The notes below the pieces were generated by a model. The model saw only the letters and a program-made list of their open reading frames with translations, did no database searches and was not told the origin of the DNA. From an uncultured beta proteobacterium (GTDB lineage Bacteria > Pseudomonadota > Gammaproteobacteria > Burkholderiales > Burkholderiaceae_C): a DNA stretch of 64,000 nucleotides. The stretch covers positions 17,212 through 81,211 of the forward strand of contig CAISLN010000086.1 in the NCBI GenBank assembly GCA_903886275.1, in the 5' to 3' direction. The first letter of the stretch is position 1, and each line of letters begins with the position of its first letter. The translations under genes were made by a program, and so were the position numbers. This document shows, piece by piece, positions 54,424-63,495 of this stretch.

Positions 54424-55995
54424 TCATGCCATCAACTGGTCTTGCGCAGGCTCGGACAACGGTTGGTCTTGCAGCACCTTGGGTGCCAGCATGGAGCCGG
54501 TTTCCACAAAGCGGATGTGCCAAGACAGCGCCTCGGTCAGGATGTGCGGCGTGTGCTTGCCGCACTTGCTGGCCAGCGAACGCTCGAAGTAGTCGCGCAG
54601 CGCCGGGCGGAAGTCCGGGTGGGCGCACTTCTCGATGATCAGGCGCGCGCGCTGTGTGGGCGACAGGCCGCGCAGATCGGCCAGGCCCTGCTCGGTGACG
54701 ATGATCTCCACATCGTGCTCGGTGTGGTCGGTGTGCGAGACCATGGGCACTATGCAGGAAATGGCGCCGTCCTTGGCCGTCGAGGGCGTCATGAAGAAGG
54801 ACAGATAGGCATTGCGGGCAAAGTCGCCCGAGCCGCCAATGCCATTCATCACGCTGGTGCCCATGATGTGGGTGGAGTTGACGTTGCCGTAGATGTCGGC
54901 CTCGATCATGGCGTTCATGGCAATCACGCCCAGACGGCGCACCAGCTCGGGGTGGTTGCTCACCTCTTGCGGGCGCAGCACGATGCGCTTGCTGTAGAAA
55001 TCAATGTTGTCATTGAATTCCTTGAGCGCGTCGGGGCTGAACGACAGGGCCGTGGCCGAGGCCATCGCGAGCTTGCCGGACTTGATCATGGACAGCATGC
55101 CGTCTTGCAACACCTCGGTAAACGAGGTCATGTTCTCGAACGGTCCCTCGTTGAGGCCCGACAGCACGGCATTGGCAATATTGCCCACACCGGACTGCAG
55201 TGGCAGCAGTTCCTTGGGCAGGTGGCCCAGCTTCACCTCATTGGACAGGAAGTCGATGATGTGGCCCGCAATGCGCTGCGAATTTTCGTCGGGCGCGGCA
55301 AAGGCGCTGTTGCGATCGGGCTGGTGCGTGTAGACCACGGCCACCACCTTGTCCCAGTCGCATTCCAAATAGGGCTGACCAATGCGGTCGCCGGGGTGCA
55401 CCAGCGGAATGGGCTTGCGCAGCGGCGGGATGCGGGTGCCGTAGTAAATGTCGTGCATGCCCTCAAGGCCGGGGTTTTGCAGGGTGTTGATTTCGAGAAT
55501 GATCTTGTCGGCCAGTTGCAGCCAGGTCTTGTTGTTGCCAATCGAGGTCGATGGAATCAGGTGGCCGTCGGGCGTCACGCCTGCCACTTCGACCACAGCC
55601 ACATCGAGATTGCCCAGAAAGCCGAACCAGGCCAACTGAGCCACATGCGAGAGGTGGATGTCGGTGTACTGCATCTGCCCGGCATTGATTTGCTTGCGCA
55701 CCGTCGGGTCCGATTGGTAGGGCAGGCGCATGGAAACGCCGTCGGCCTTGGCCAGGGCACCGTCGAGTTCTGCTGCGGTGGATGCACCGGTCCACAGTCC
55801 GACGCGGAAGTCTTCGCCCGCAGCATGCAGAAGCTGCATGCGATCGGCCAAGGCCTGCGGCACCACCTTGGGATAGCCGGCGCCGGTAAAGCCGCTCATG
55901 CCGACACGCGCGCCGGCCGGAATGAGGGCCGCAGCCGCTTCGGCCGACATGGTTTTGGAAGCAATGGTCAGGGAGTCGAAAGGTATGTTGTTCAT
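54424..55995 (-). CDS. Acetyl-CoA hydrolase/succinyl-CoA:acetate CoA-transferase family protein
   Basis: 523 residues; moves CoA between carboxylic acids through a glutamyl-CoA intermediate. Family motifs MSGFTGAGYPKVVP, GPFENMTSFTEVLQDG (carrying the region of the catalytic Glu) and GIGGSGDFARN are present. Start at ATG 55995; a GTG at 56016 would add seven residues. Stands alone on the minus strand. Acetate, propionate and succinate are typical substrates, but the exact pair cannot be read. Confidence 0.9.
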   Translation of the reverse strand: MNNIPFDSLTIASKTMSAEAAAALIPAGARVGMSGFTGAGYPKVVPQALADRMQLLHAAGEDFRVGLWTGASTAAELDGALAKADGVSMRLPYQSDPTVRKQINAGQMQYTDIHLSHVAQLAWFGFLGNLDVAVVEVAGVTPDGHLIPSTSIGNNKTWLQLADKIILEINTLQNPGLEGMHDIYYGTRIPPLRKPIPLVHPGDRIGQPYLECDWDKVVAVVYTHQPDRNSAFAAPDENSQRIAGHIIDFLSNEVKLGHLPKELLPLQSGVGNIANAVLSGLNEGPFENMTSFTEVLQDGMLSMIKSGKLAMASATALSFSPDALKEFNDNIDFYSKRIVLRPQEVSNHPELVRRLGVIAMNAMIEADIYGNVNSTHIMGTSVMNGIGGSGDFARNAYLSFFMTPSTAKDGAISCIVPMVSHTDHTEHDVEIIVTEQGLADLRGLSPTQRARLIIEKCAHPDFRPALRDYFERSLASKCGKHTPHILTEALSWHIRFVETGSMLAPKVLQDQPLSEPAQDQLMA

Positions 55996-56165
55996 ATTGA
56001 AAGGCCTCGGTTTCACAATCCGTTTCTCGAACGCCTCAATAGCGTACGCGGAATGAGGCCAATATTAGCAGGGCAAGTCCTATTGCCCTAGGGTTTACCC
56101 TTGACCTCACGCAAGGCGAGGCCCCATCCCTCCCGCGCCCTGCGACTTTCCACGCGCCAGCCGAC

Positions 56166-57077
56166 TCAATCTTGGGGCGTGAGTGAAACTCCGCTCAAAC
56201 CTGCCACCAGCCTTGGCAGCATAGGCACCATTGCTTGCGGCCCGCCCTGTTGCACGGCCAAGCCAAAAGCATTCTTCACCGCATTGCCCAGGGGGTTGGC
56301 CACCGCAGCGTCATCTGCCATGGACTCCAGATAGCGCAGGTCCTTGAAGGCGTTGGTGAGGGTGAACTTGTGCGCCTCCTCATTGCCACGCAGCGTGTAT
56401 TCCATGAAGGTCTGGTAAAACAGATTGTCCATGCGCCCACCGCGAATGACCGAGTCAAACATGGCCGGCGTGATGCCTACGGCTTTTGAGAGGGTCAGCG
56501 CCTCGGCGTACAGCGCGGCATAGCCCAGCGCGACAAAGTTGTTGATCAGCTTCATGCGGTGGCCGGTGCCAGGCGCGCCCAGGTGCACGATGCGAGCGGC
56601 AAAGGTTTGCAGCAAAGGCTCTATGCGGGCGAACACCTCTGGGTCGGCACCGACCATGGTGTCTAACGTGCCCTCCCAGGCTTCCTTGGGCGTGCGACTC
56701 AGGGGCGCATCGACCAGATGCGCGCCGATTTCTTTCAGTTCGGCTTGCAACGCCTGGGTGGACACCGGGTCGGAGGTGGAGCAGTCCACCACCACGCTGC
56801 CGGGACGGAGCCCCGCCTTCAGCCCCGAGGGTCCACGGACAATGGCTTCCACATCCTTCGAGCCGGTGACGCACAGGAACACCACCGTGGCGTGTTGTGC
56901 CACCTCGGTGGCCGAGGTCCGCAGCGTGGCGCCACGCTGCTGCAGGTCCGCCGTGGCCTCGCTGGCTTTGCGTGCATAGATGGACAGGGCATAGCCCTTG
57001 TCCACCAGGTTCTTGGCCATGCCGTGGCCCATCAGGCCCAGGCCGATAAAGCCCGCGGTTTCATTGGTAGTGCGCAT
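56166..57077 (-). CDS. NAD-binding beta-hydroxyacid dehydrogenase family protein
   Basis: 303 residues of the 3-hydroxyisobutyrate/tartronate-semialdehyde dehydrogenase group: nucleotide motif GFIGLGLMGHGMAKNL at the N-terminus, substrate region DAPLSRTPKEAWEG, and the catalytic Lys176 in HRMKLINN. Oxidises or reduces a small hydroxyacid. Nine bases upstream of it on the minus strand ends an aldo/keto reductase gene, and an MFS transporter precedes that, so a small catabolic operon is likely. Confidence 0.88.
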   Translation of the reverse strand: MRTTNETAGFIGLGLMGHGMAKNLVDKGYALSIYARKASEATADLQQRGATLRTSATEVAQHATVVFLCVTGSKDVEAIVRGPSGLKAGLRPGSVVVDCSTSDPVSTQALQAELKEIGAHLVDAPLSRTPKEAWEGTLDTMVGADPEVFARIEPLLQTFAARIVHLGAPGTGHRMKLINNFVALGYAALYAEALTLSKAVGITPAMFDSVIRGGRMDNLFYQTFMEYTLRGNEEAHKFTLTNAFKDLRYLESMADDAAVANPLGNAVKNAFGLAVQQGGPQAMVPMLPRLVAGLSGVSLTPQD

Positions 57078-57085
57078 ATTTTTTC

Positions 57086-58069
57086 CTACCAGCTCTGGTG
57101 CACCCAGGGCTTGGCGTATTGCTCGTACACGGTTTGCACCGCCGCCATTTGCACATCCGTCAACGCTGGCAAATCCGCCGCACTGACGTTGTCGGCCACC
57201 TGTGCGGCGCGCTTGCCGCCAGGGATGGCGCAGGTCACGGCTGGGTGCATGGTGATCCAGCGCAGCGCGAACTGCGCCATGCTCATGCCTTCGGGCACCA
57301 GCGGGCGCAGGGCTTCCACCGCTTCCAGGCCCTTGGCATAGTCCAGGCCCGAGAAGGTTTCGCCCTTGTCAAAGGCCTCGCCGTTGCGGTTGAACAGGCG
57401 GTGGTCATCGGCTTGGAAAGTAGTTTGCGCCGTCATCTTGCCCGACAGCAGCCCGGAGGAAAGCGGCAGGCGCGCCAGAATGCCTACGCCCCTGCGCTGC
57501 GTCTCTTGAAACAGCAAATCGGCCGGGCGCTGGCGCAGGATGTTGTAGATGATTTGCACGCTTTGCACGCCGGGAAACTCAATCGCCTTGAGCGCCTCTT
57601 CGACCTTCTCGACGCTCACGCCGTAGTGGCGCAGTTTGCCCTCAGTTTGCAACTCGTCGAGCACGCCAAACACCTCGGGCATGTAATAGACGGGGGTGGG
57701 TGGGCAATGCAGTTGCAGCAGGTCCAGCGCCTCTACGTTCAGGTTGGTGAGGCTGCGCTCGACAAAGGCGCGCAGGTTAGTGCGGCTATAGCCTTCGGCC
57801 ACATGCGGATTGAGGCGCCGCCCGGCCTTGGTGGCGACATAGAAAGGCTCGCTGCGCTCCTTGCGCAGGCGCGCAATCAGGCGCTCGCTGCGGCCATCGC
57901 CATACACATCCGCCGTGTCAAAGAAGTTGACGCCCGCATCCAGCGCCGCGTGCAGCGCGCCCATGGATTCGGCGTCATCCACATCGCCCCAGGTGCCACC
58001 TATGGCCCAGGCGCCAAAGCTGATGGTGGAGACGTTCCAGCCGGTACGGCCAAGGGGTCGGTATTGCAT
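57086..58069 (-). CDS. Aldo/keto reductase
   Basis: 327 residues with the (beta/alpha)8 family pattern and the tetrad Asp51, Tyr56 (FFDTADVYG), Lys81 (VATKAG) and His121 (LLQLHCPP). NADPH-dependent reduction of an aldehyde or ketone, or the reverse sugar dehydrogenation. Thirteen bases downstream of the MFS gene on the minus strand. Confidence 0.92.
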   Translation of the reverse strand: MQYRPLGRTGWNVSTISFGAWAIGGTWGDVDDAESMGALHAALDAGVNFFDTADVYGDGRSERLIARLRKERSEPFYVATKAGRRLNPHVAEGYSRTNLRAFVERSLTNLNVEALDLLQLHCPPTPVYYMPEVFGVLDELQTEGKLRHYGVSVEKVEEALKAIEFPGVQSVQIIYNILRQRPADLLFQETQRRGVGILARLPLSSGLLSGKMTAQTTFQADDHRLFNRNGEAFDKGETFSGLDYAKGLEAVEALRPLVPEGMSMAQFALRWITMHPAVTCAIPGGKRAAQVADNVSAADLPALTDVQMAAVQTVYEQYAKPWVHQSW

Positions 58070-58081
58070 TCAATTCTTTCG

Positions 58082-59377
58082 TTAGGAATGTCGGTTAAAG
58101 CGGTGCACGAGGGCGCCCAGGCGCGAGCCGTCACCGGGATGCTGCAGCGCCAGCAGCCAGGCGCGGCGCAACAGGAAAATTACCACAGCGGCATTCAACA
58201 TATTGAAGGCAATGCCATTCAGAAAGGCCGCGCGGTAGGAGCCGGTCCAGTCAAAAATCGCACCCGACATCCAGCCCCCCAGCGCCATGCCAAACAGCGT
58301 GGCCATCAACACGGTGCCGACGCGGGCCCCGGCTGTCTGTGGCGTGCAATATTCGCGCACGATCAGCGCGTAGCAGGGCACGATGCCGCCCTGGAACAGG
58401 CCGAACAGTCCCGAGATCACATACAGCGGCACCAGCCCCTTGAAGGGCAAAAACAGCAGCAGCGCCAGCAGCTGCAACAGCGAGCCGATCAGCAGCGTCA
58501 GCAGGCCGCCCAGGTGGTCGGAGACCCAGCCCGAGACCAGGCGACTGACGATGCCTGCGCCCAGCATCAGCGAGAGCATTTGCGCGCCCTGGGTGGCACC
58601 AAAACCCAGGTCGGTGCAATAGGCGACGATGTGCACCTGCGGCATGGCCATGGCCACACAGCAAGACAGGCCGGCCACGCTGAGCAGCACCGTGAGCAGG
58701 GTGGGGTTCAGATTCAAGGGCCGCTCGGACACGGCATTTCGCATGGCCGAACCAGCCGCAGGCTTGAGCGCCACCAACAGCATGGGTGCCCGCCGTTTCA
58801 ACAACCAAGCCAGCGGCAGGATGCTGGCAAAGCAGAAATAGCCAATTGCGGAGTAGGCCGAGCGCCAGCCCCACAGCTCCACCATATGCTGGGTGACAGG
58901 TGGCCAGAGGGCACCCGCCACATAGTTGCCGCTCATGCAAATGGCCAGCGCAATGCCGCGCCGGCGCGTGAACCATTGCGAGGTGTCGGCCACCAGCGGC
59001 GCAAAGGTGGCCGAGGTGCCCAGCAGCCCGATCAACAGGCCCTGCGCCAGATTGAATTGCCACAGGCTCTGCGCCGAACCGGCGATCAGAAAGCCGGACC
59101 CGAGCGCCACCCCCCCCAGCAGCACCGGCACCATCACGCCGAAGCGGTCAGCCAGGCGGCCCATCAGAACGCCACCCATGCCAAAGCCCACCAAGGTGAG
59201 CGCATAGGGAAAGGACGCATCCGAGCGCCCCACCGCAAACTCCTGCTGAATGCGCGGCAGCACCACGGTGATGCCATACATGCCGCTGCCACCAATCGTC
59301 ATCAGCACCAGCGACACCCAAAGGCGCAGCCAGGCATAGGCGGATTCACCTTGCGGCGGTGCGGCATGCATATTCAT
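58082..59377 (-). CDS. Major facilitator superfamily transporter
   Basis: 431 residues with about 12 membrane helices; the loop 2-3 motif GVLMGRLADRFG is clear, and the second half has SGWVSDHLGG. It resembles the oxalate/formate and monocarboxylate branch of MFS by its length and the MYGITVVLPRIQQEF start. Substrate unknown; probably a carboxylate handled by the two dehydrogenases encoded after it. Confidence 0.88.
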   Translation of the reverse strand: MNMHAAPPQGESAYAWLRLWVSLVLMTIGGSGMYGITVVLPRIQQEFAVGRSDASFPYALTLVGFGMGGVLMGRLADRFGVMVPVLLGGVALGSGFLIAGSAQSLWQFNLAQGLLIGLLGTSATFAPLVADTSQWFTRRRGIALAICMSGNYVAGALWPPVTQHMVELWGWRSAYSAIGYFCFASILPLAWLLKRRAPMLLVALKPAAGSAMRNAVSERPLNLNPTLLTVLLSVAGLSCCVAMAMPQVHIVAYCTDLGFGATQGAQMLSLMLGAGIVSRLVSGWVSDHLGGLLTLLIGSLLQLLALLLFLPFKGLVPLYVISGLFGLFQGGIVPCYALIVREYCTPQTAGARVGTVLMATLFGMALGGWMSGAIFDWTGSYRAAFLNGIAFNMLNAAVVIFLLRRAWLLALQHPGDGSRLGALVHRFNRHS

Positions 59378-59447
59378 GGCTTCATGCTACTGGCAAAGCA
59401 GGGCGCGTACGGACGCCCGCACGAACACCGCTGTGCGCCATGCGACC

Positions 59448-60425
59448 TTAGAGCTTGACGACCACGCGTCCGCGCACCTTGCCGGCCAGCAGATCGGCGG
59501 CGACGCCAATCGCATCTTCCAGCGCAATCTCGGTGGTGATGGCGTCGAGCTTGGCCACATCCAGATCCTGCGCCAAACGCGCCCAGGCCAATTCGCGTTT
59601 GGCCAGAGGTGCCATCACGCTGTCAATGCCGTACAGCGTGATGCCGCGCAGGATGAAGGGGGCGACGGACGCCGGAAAATCCATGCCCTGGGCCAGGCCG
59701 CAGGCCGCCACCGCACCACCGTATTTCACCGACGCGCAGGCATTGGCCAGGGTATGGCTGCCCACGCTGTCCACCACCGCGGCCCAGCGCTCTTTGGCCA
59801 TGGGCTTGCCGGGGTTGGAGAGCTCGGCCCGGTCTATCACCAGGGTCGCACCCAGCGACTGGAGATAGGCCGCTTCTTCCATGCGCCCGGTAGAGGCCAC
59901 CACGGTGTAGCCCAGCTTGGACAAGAGCGCAATGGCCACGCTGCCGACACCGCCATTGGCACCGGTGACCAGCACTTCTCCGTCCTCGGGCTTGACGCCA
60001 TGTTTTTCCAAGGCCAGCACGCACAGCATGGCGGTGTAACCGGCCGTGCCTATGGCCATGGCCTGGCGGGTGCTGAATGCTGCGGGCAGTGCCACCAGCC
60101 ACTCACCCTTGACGCGCGCGGTCTGCGCCAGGCCGCCACTGGCCGTCTCGCCCACGCCCCAGCCGTTGTGCACGACCTTGTCGCCCACCTTCCAGCGTGG
60201 GTTCCGGCTGCTGTAAACGGTGCCTGCAAAGTCAATGCCGGGCACCAGGGGAAACTTGCGCACCACGGGCGACTTGCCGGTGATGGCCAGGCCATCCTTG
60301 TAGTTGAGGGTGGACCATTCCACACCCACGGTCACATCGCCCTCGCCCAGCACGCTGTCGTCAATGCTTTGCACGGTGGCGGTGTAAATGCCCTCGGGCT
60401 TGGTCAGCAGAATTCCTTTGAACAT
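59448..60425 (-). CDS. acuI: Acrylyl-CoA reductase/quinone-oxidoreductase-like MDR protein (AcuI/YhdH)
   Basis: 325 residues of the medium-chain reductase superfamily without zinc ligands. The start region STLNYKDGLAITGKSPVVR, PLVPGIDFAGTV, and the NADPH loop TGANGGVGSVAI identify the AcuI/YhdH group, which reduces acryloyl-CoA to propionyl-CoA in 3-hydroxypropionate/DMSP metabolism. Assignment to the exact substrate is from the family only. Confidence 0.88.
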   Translation of the reverse strand: MFKGILLTKPEGIYTATVQSIDDSVLGEGDVTVGVEWSTLNYKDGLAITGKSPVVRKFPLVPGIDFAGTVYSSRNPRWKVGDKVVHNGWGVGETASGGLAQTARVKGEWLVALPAAFSTRQAMAIGTAGYTAMLCVLALEKHGVKPEDGEVLVTGANGGVGSVAIALLSKLGYTVVASTGRMEEAAYLQSLGATLVIDRAELSNPGKPMAKERWAAVVDSVGSHTLANACASVKYGGAVAACGLAQGMDFPASVAPFILRGITLYGIDSVMAPLAKRELAWARLAQDLDVAKLDAITTEIALEDAIGVAADLLAGKVRGRVVVKL

Positions 60426-60777
60426 CTTGTCTTCCTGGTTGTTTTATAGCGTTGGATTATTGGCCGCCGGCTTGGCCGTCGGTGGAGCGCTCCGGATTGC
60501 CCTTTGCGGCTCCAGTGTAGACGGCGCTGCCAAGGGCGGCGCTCTAGCAAGCGGGGACCTGTCCCGGTCGCTCTGGGTGCCGGCCAATCCAGCGCGCAGC
60601 AGCAGCCAATAGGCCCCAAACGTGGCAACGGTGCGCGTGGATTTTCTCCTGTTGCCAGATCCGGCTTGAAAATGGATCAACCGGAAATTTACCAAAATTC
60701 ACCATGAAACCATAAAAAATCTTTTGATTTGATAGGATACTGGATTGAGCGTCCGTCTGACCTTTTGATTCCCTCTC
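60426..60777. other. Intergenic region between acuI and a response regulator
   Basis: About 350 bases with no convincing gene. The left part is GC-rich; the last ~120 bases are AT-rich and should carry the divergent promoters. No strong palindrome or terminator is seen. Small frames here lack start signals. Confidence 0.5.
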
Positions 60778-61140
60778 ATGCACTACATACTGATCGTTGA
60801 TGACCATGCGGACATTCGCCGCCTGCTGAGCATCACCCTTGGCAAGCAATATGCAGTCCTGGAAGCGGACAACGGTGTGGCAGCACTGCAGACCCTGCAC
60901 AAGCACAAGCCCATGGCCGTACTGCTCGACGTGATGATGCCGGGCGAACTCGACGGACTGCAGGTACTGGATGCCATACGCGCAGACCCCGAAACCCGCC
61001 ACATATTGGTCGCCATGCTGACCGCGCGTGGCCAGCAGGGCGAACTCGACGAGGCCCACCTGCGGGGCGCGGATGCCTACTTCATCAAACCCTTTAGCCC
61101 CCTGCAGGTGGCGAACTGGTTGCGCGAGCGGCTGGCGTGA
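60778..61140 (+). CDS. Single-domain response regulator
   Basis: 120 residues, receiver only, with Asp8/Asp9, phosphoacceptor Asp51 (LLDVMMPGELDG), Thr82 and Lys104 (FIKPF). Intact, so it should be phosphorylated. No output domain. It opens a small cluster of signalling genes; cognate kinase unknown, perhaps the one at the right edge. Confidence 0.9.
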   Translation: MHYILIVDDHADIRRLLSITLGKQYAVLEADNGVAALQTLHKHKPMAVLLDVMMPGELDGLQVLDAIRADPETRHILVAMLTARGQQGELDEAHLRGADAYFIKPFSPLQVANWLRERLA

Positions 61141-61298
61141 GTGCTTGCGAGCAGGCCTCTGGCGCAACCACGCTGCGCATCCCCGGCATGGGCCCGCGCC
61201 ACTGCATGAACAACAGTCTTCTGTATGTCTCGCTGCGTAGCGGTGCCATCTGCGCTACATGGCGCAGGGCATCTCCCTTGCATTGAAATAGGCACACC

Positions 61299-62471
61299 AT
61301 GGATATCTTTCCCCCGGTCAAAAGCACCATCCTGATCGTGGACAACGAAGCGATCAACCTGTCCTTGGTGGCTGAAATTTTGTGCGCGCGTTACCAGGTA
61401 AAAATCGCCATGGACGGCGCCAAGGCACTGGAGCTGGCCCGCGACGAACCGCCCGACCTGATTTTGCTGGCCGTGCTGATGCCGGGGCTCGACGGTTACG
61501 CGGTCTGCCGCGCGCTCAAGGCCGATGCGCTGACACAGGACGTTCCGGTGATTTTTCTCACCCGCCAGACCGACGCACAGGACGAAGAGTGGTGCCTGCA
61601 GCTCGGCGCGGTGGACTACCTCACGCGCCCCATTCGCCCCGGCATCCTGCTGTCGCGCGTGCATGCCCACCTGACGGCCGGCATGGCCAGCCGGACCATA
61701 CGCGTGAGCAACGAGTACCTGAAGTTCGAGGTCAGCAAGAGCGCGCGCCAGCTCACGGCCATGCAGGACATCACGATTCTGGCCATGGCATCGCTGTCGG
61801 AAACGCGCGACTCTGACACCGCCAACCATTTGCGCCGCACGCAAAACTATGTGCGCCTGCTGGCGCAGCAGTTGCGTTCCCATCCGGGCTACGCCGAGTA
61901 CCTGAGCGATGACATGGTGAGCATCCTCTACCGCTGCGCACCGCTGCACGACATCGGCAAGGTTGGCATTCCGGACCGCGTTTTGCTCAAGCCCGGGCGC
62001 TACACGACGGAAGAATATGCCCTGATGCAGCGCCATCCGACCCTGGGGCGCGATGCCCTGGCACGGGCGCAGCGGGTGACCGGCCATGAGACGCTGTGGT
62101 TCAACGGACCGTCGGACTTCTTTGAGGTCGCCAAGGAGCTGGTGTATTCACACCATGAGAAGTGGGACGGCAGCGGCTACCCTCAGGGCCTCAAGGGCAA
62201 GCAGATCCCGATATCAGCACGCCTGATGGCAGTAGCCGATGTCTACGACGCGCTGATCAGCCCGCGCGTCTACAAAAAGGCCATGACGCATGCCCAGGCC
62301 GAAAAAATCATCGTGGAAGGCCGCAACAGCTTTTTTGCTCCCGAGTTGGTCGATGCCTTTCTGGCCCTTGGCGCAGAGTTCCAGGCCGTGGCCCATCGCT
62401 ATGCCGACAGCGCGGATGAACTGGCGCAAAAGGTGGACTTCGCCATCAGCGCCATCGGCGCCATCGCCTAG
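61299..62471 (+). CDS. HD-GYP phosphodiesterase with a degenerate receiver domain
   Basis: 390 residues. The receiver (about 8-125) has lost key residues: the phosphoacceptor is Ala58 (LLAVLMPGLDG), one acidic residue is Asn16, and the Lys is Arg110. The HD-GYP domain (about 165-370) is intact: HLRRT, HDIGKVGIPD, HHEKWDGSGYP and the ADVYDAL region, so it should hydrolyse cyclic di-GMP. Control by phosphorylation is unlikely. It follows the receiver gene by 158 bases that contain no gene. Confidence 0.92.
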   Translation: MDIFPPVKSTILIVDNEAINLSLVAEILCARYQVKIAMDGAKALELARDEPPDLILLAVLMPGLDGYAVCRALKADALTQDVPVIFLTRQTDAQDEEWCLQLGAVDYLTRPIRPGILLSRVHAHLTAGMASRTIRVSNEYLKFEVSKSARQLTAMQDITILAMASLSETRDSDTANHLRRTQNYVRLLAQQLRSHPGYAEYLSDDMVSILYRCAPLHDIGKVGIPDRVLLKPGRYTTEEYALMQRHPTLGRDALARAQRVTGHETLWFNGPSDFFEVAKELVYSHHEKWDGSGYPQGLKGKQIPISARLMAVADVYDALISPRVYKKAMTHAQAEKIIVEGRNSFFAPELVDAFLALGAEFQAVAHRYADSADELAQKVDFAISAIGAIA

Positions 62472-62701
62472 ATTTTCGCCGCCGATACGGTGCTGCCAAT
62501 ACAGCGCGCTGGGGACAGCATGAAACCGGCGTTTGGACCTTGGCAGCGCAGGCCGCAAGCTGTCTCCATTGCGCCTCACAATCGAAACGCAAGCACCACG
62601 GTGACACCACCACTGTCCAAACCACCCTGCGAAGGTGCATCGCATGATAGGGTGACATTCAGGGAAAAATTTACAAATCAAAAGAGGCAAGCCCACCCGG
62701 G

Positions 62702-63148
62702 GTGGCCTTTCAATCAGAGCAACTGCACGTGCCGCATACGAACGACTACCCCGCAGCCCCGGTGCACAGCAGCACTGCGCCGCTTCGTCTCGCCATTGTT
62801 GAGGATGAACCTTTGGTGGCCCATCTGATCCGGGAAATGCTCGCACACAGCCCGGTCGAGGTGGCGGTATTTACGCATAGCGCAGAGCTGCTCAATTGCC
62901 CTGAGCTGTTGAACTTTGCAGCCATCGTTTTGGACCTGTCCATGCCCGACATCGACGGTTTCGACCTGATGGGCAGGCTCGCACCGCTCCAACACCCTGC
63001 CAAAATTTTGCTGATAGGTGGTGTTTCACAGGCTGTGCTTCGCGCATCGCACCTGTATGGCAAGCGCATCGGACTTAACGTCGCCGGCCTGCTGTGCAAA
63101 CCCTTCTCACGCGATGAGCTCCTGATTGCACTGAACCTGCTGGAATGA
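62702..63148 (+). CDS. Response regulator, receiver with N-terminal extension
   Basis: 148 residues from a GTG at 62702; the receiver starts at about residue 28 (LRLAIVEDEP), with phosphoacceptor Asp78 (VLDLSMPDIDG) and Lys133 (LCKPF). The switch Thr/Ser is replaced by Gly106-Gly107. The start is unsure because AGAGG lies about 14 bases upstream of the GTG. Its stop overlaps a small open frame (ATGA). Confidence 0.8.
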   Translation: MAFQSEQLHVPHTNDYPAAPVHSSTAPLRLAIVEDEPLVAHLIREMLAHSPVEVAVFTHSAELLNCPELLNFAAIVLDLSMPDIDGFDLMGRLAPLQHPAKILLIGGVSQAVLRASHLYGKRIGLNVAGLLCKPFSRDELLIALNLLE

Positions 63149-63255
63149 CCTTGTCCTATGAAGTACGCATCCACAGCCTGCTGGCGATCAGGCGCTTTGA
63201 CGTGCGGATGTCGGGCTACCCCATGCAGGTCGCGCTGAAACCGTTGGAGAACTGA
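63145..63255 (+). CDS. Possible 36-residue small protein coupled to the receiver gene
   Basis: An ATG overlapping the receiver stop (ATGA) opens a 36-codon frame that ends two bases before the GTG of the XRE gene. The product starts MTLSYEVRIHSLL and is basic. Tight packing on both sides is the only evidence; it may instead be leader sequence for the XRE gene. Confidence 0.3.
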   Translation: MTLSYEVRIHSLLAIRRFDVRMSGYPMQVALKPLEN

Positions 63256-63256
63256 A

Positions 63257-63475
63257 GTGGCAGAGAACCTTTCCTACAGCCAGGAACTTGGCGTGCGCGT
63301 CAAGGCATTGCGCAAGCAATTGGATTTATCGCAAGCGACACTGGCCGACCGGTGCGGCGTCTTTCGCACCTACATTTCACAGATCGAAGCCGGCATTGCC
63401 AATCCCACGCTCGACACCCTGGTGAATCTTTCCACTGCGCTGGAGGTAGAGGTCTGGGACCTGATGTATGTTTGA
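63257..63475 (+). CDS. Small XRE-family DNA-binding regulator
   Basis: 72 residues from a GTG. A Cro/CI helix-turn-helix fills the protein: VKALRKQLDLSQATLADRC and VFRTYISQIEAG, with the SQIE recognition-helix pattern. No other domain. Converges with the histidine kinase gene. Targets unknown. Confidence 0.88.
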   Translation: MAENLSYSQELGVRVKALRKQLDLSQATLADRCGVFRTYISQIEAGIANPTLDTLVNLSTALEVEVWDLMYV

Positions 63476-63495
63476 GCGGCGCTGCTTTGCCAGCA

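Noticed and set aside
57098..59458. Very long plus-strand open frame (786 codons)
   Set aside because: It runs antisense through the aldo/keto reductase and MFS genes, is rich in His/Gln/Arg, and has no domain; it is a frame shadow of GC-rich genes.
62692..62714. Terminator-like hairpin before the receiver gene at 62702
   Set aside because: The CCACC/GGTGG stem has a mismatch after five pairs, lacks a real T run and overlaps the start codon region.
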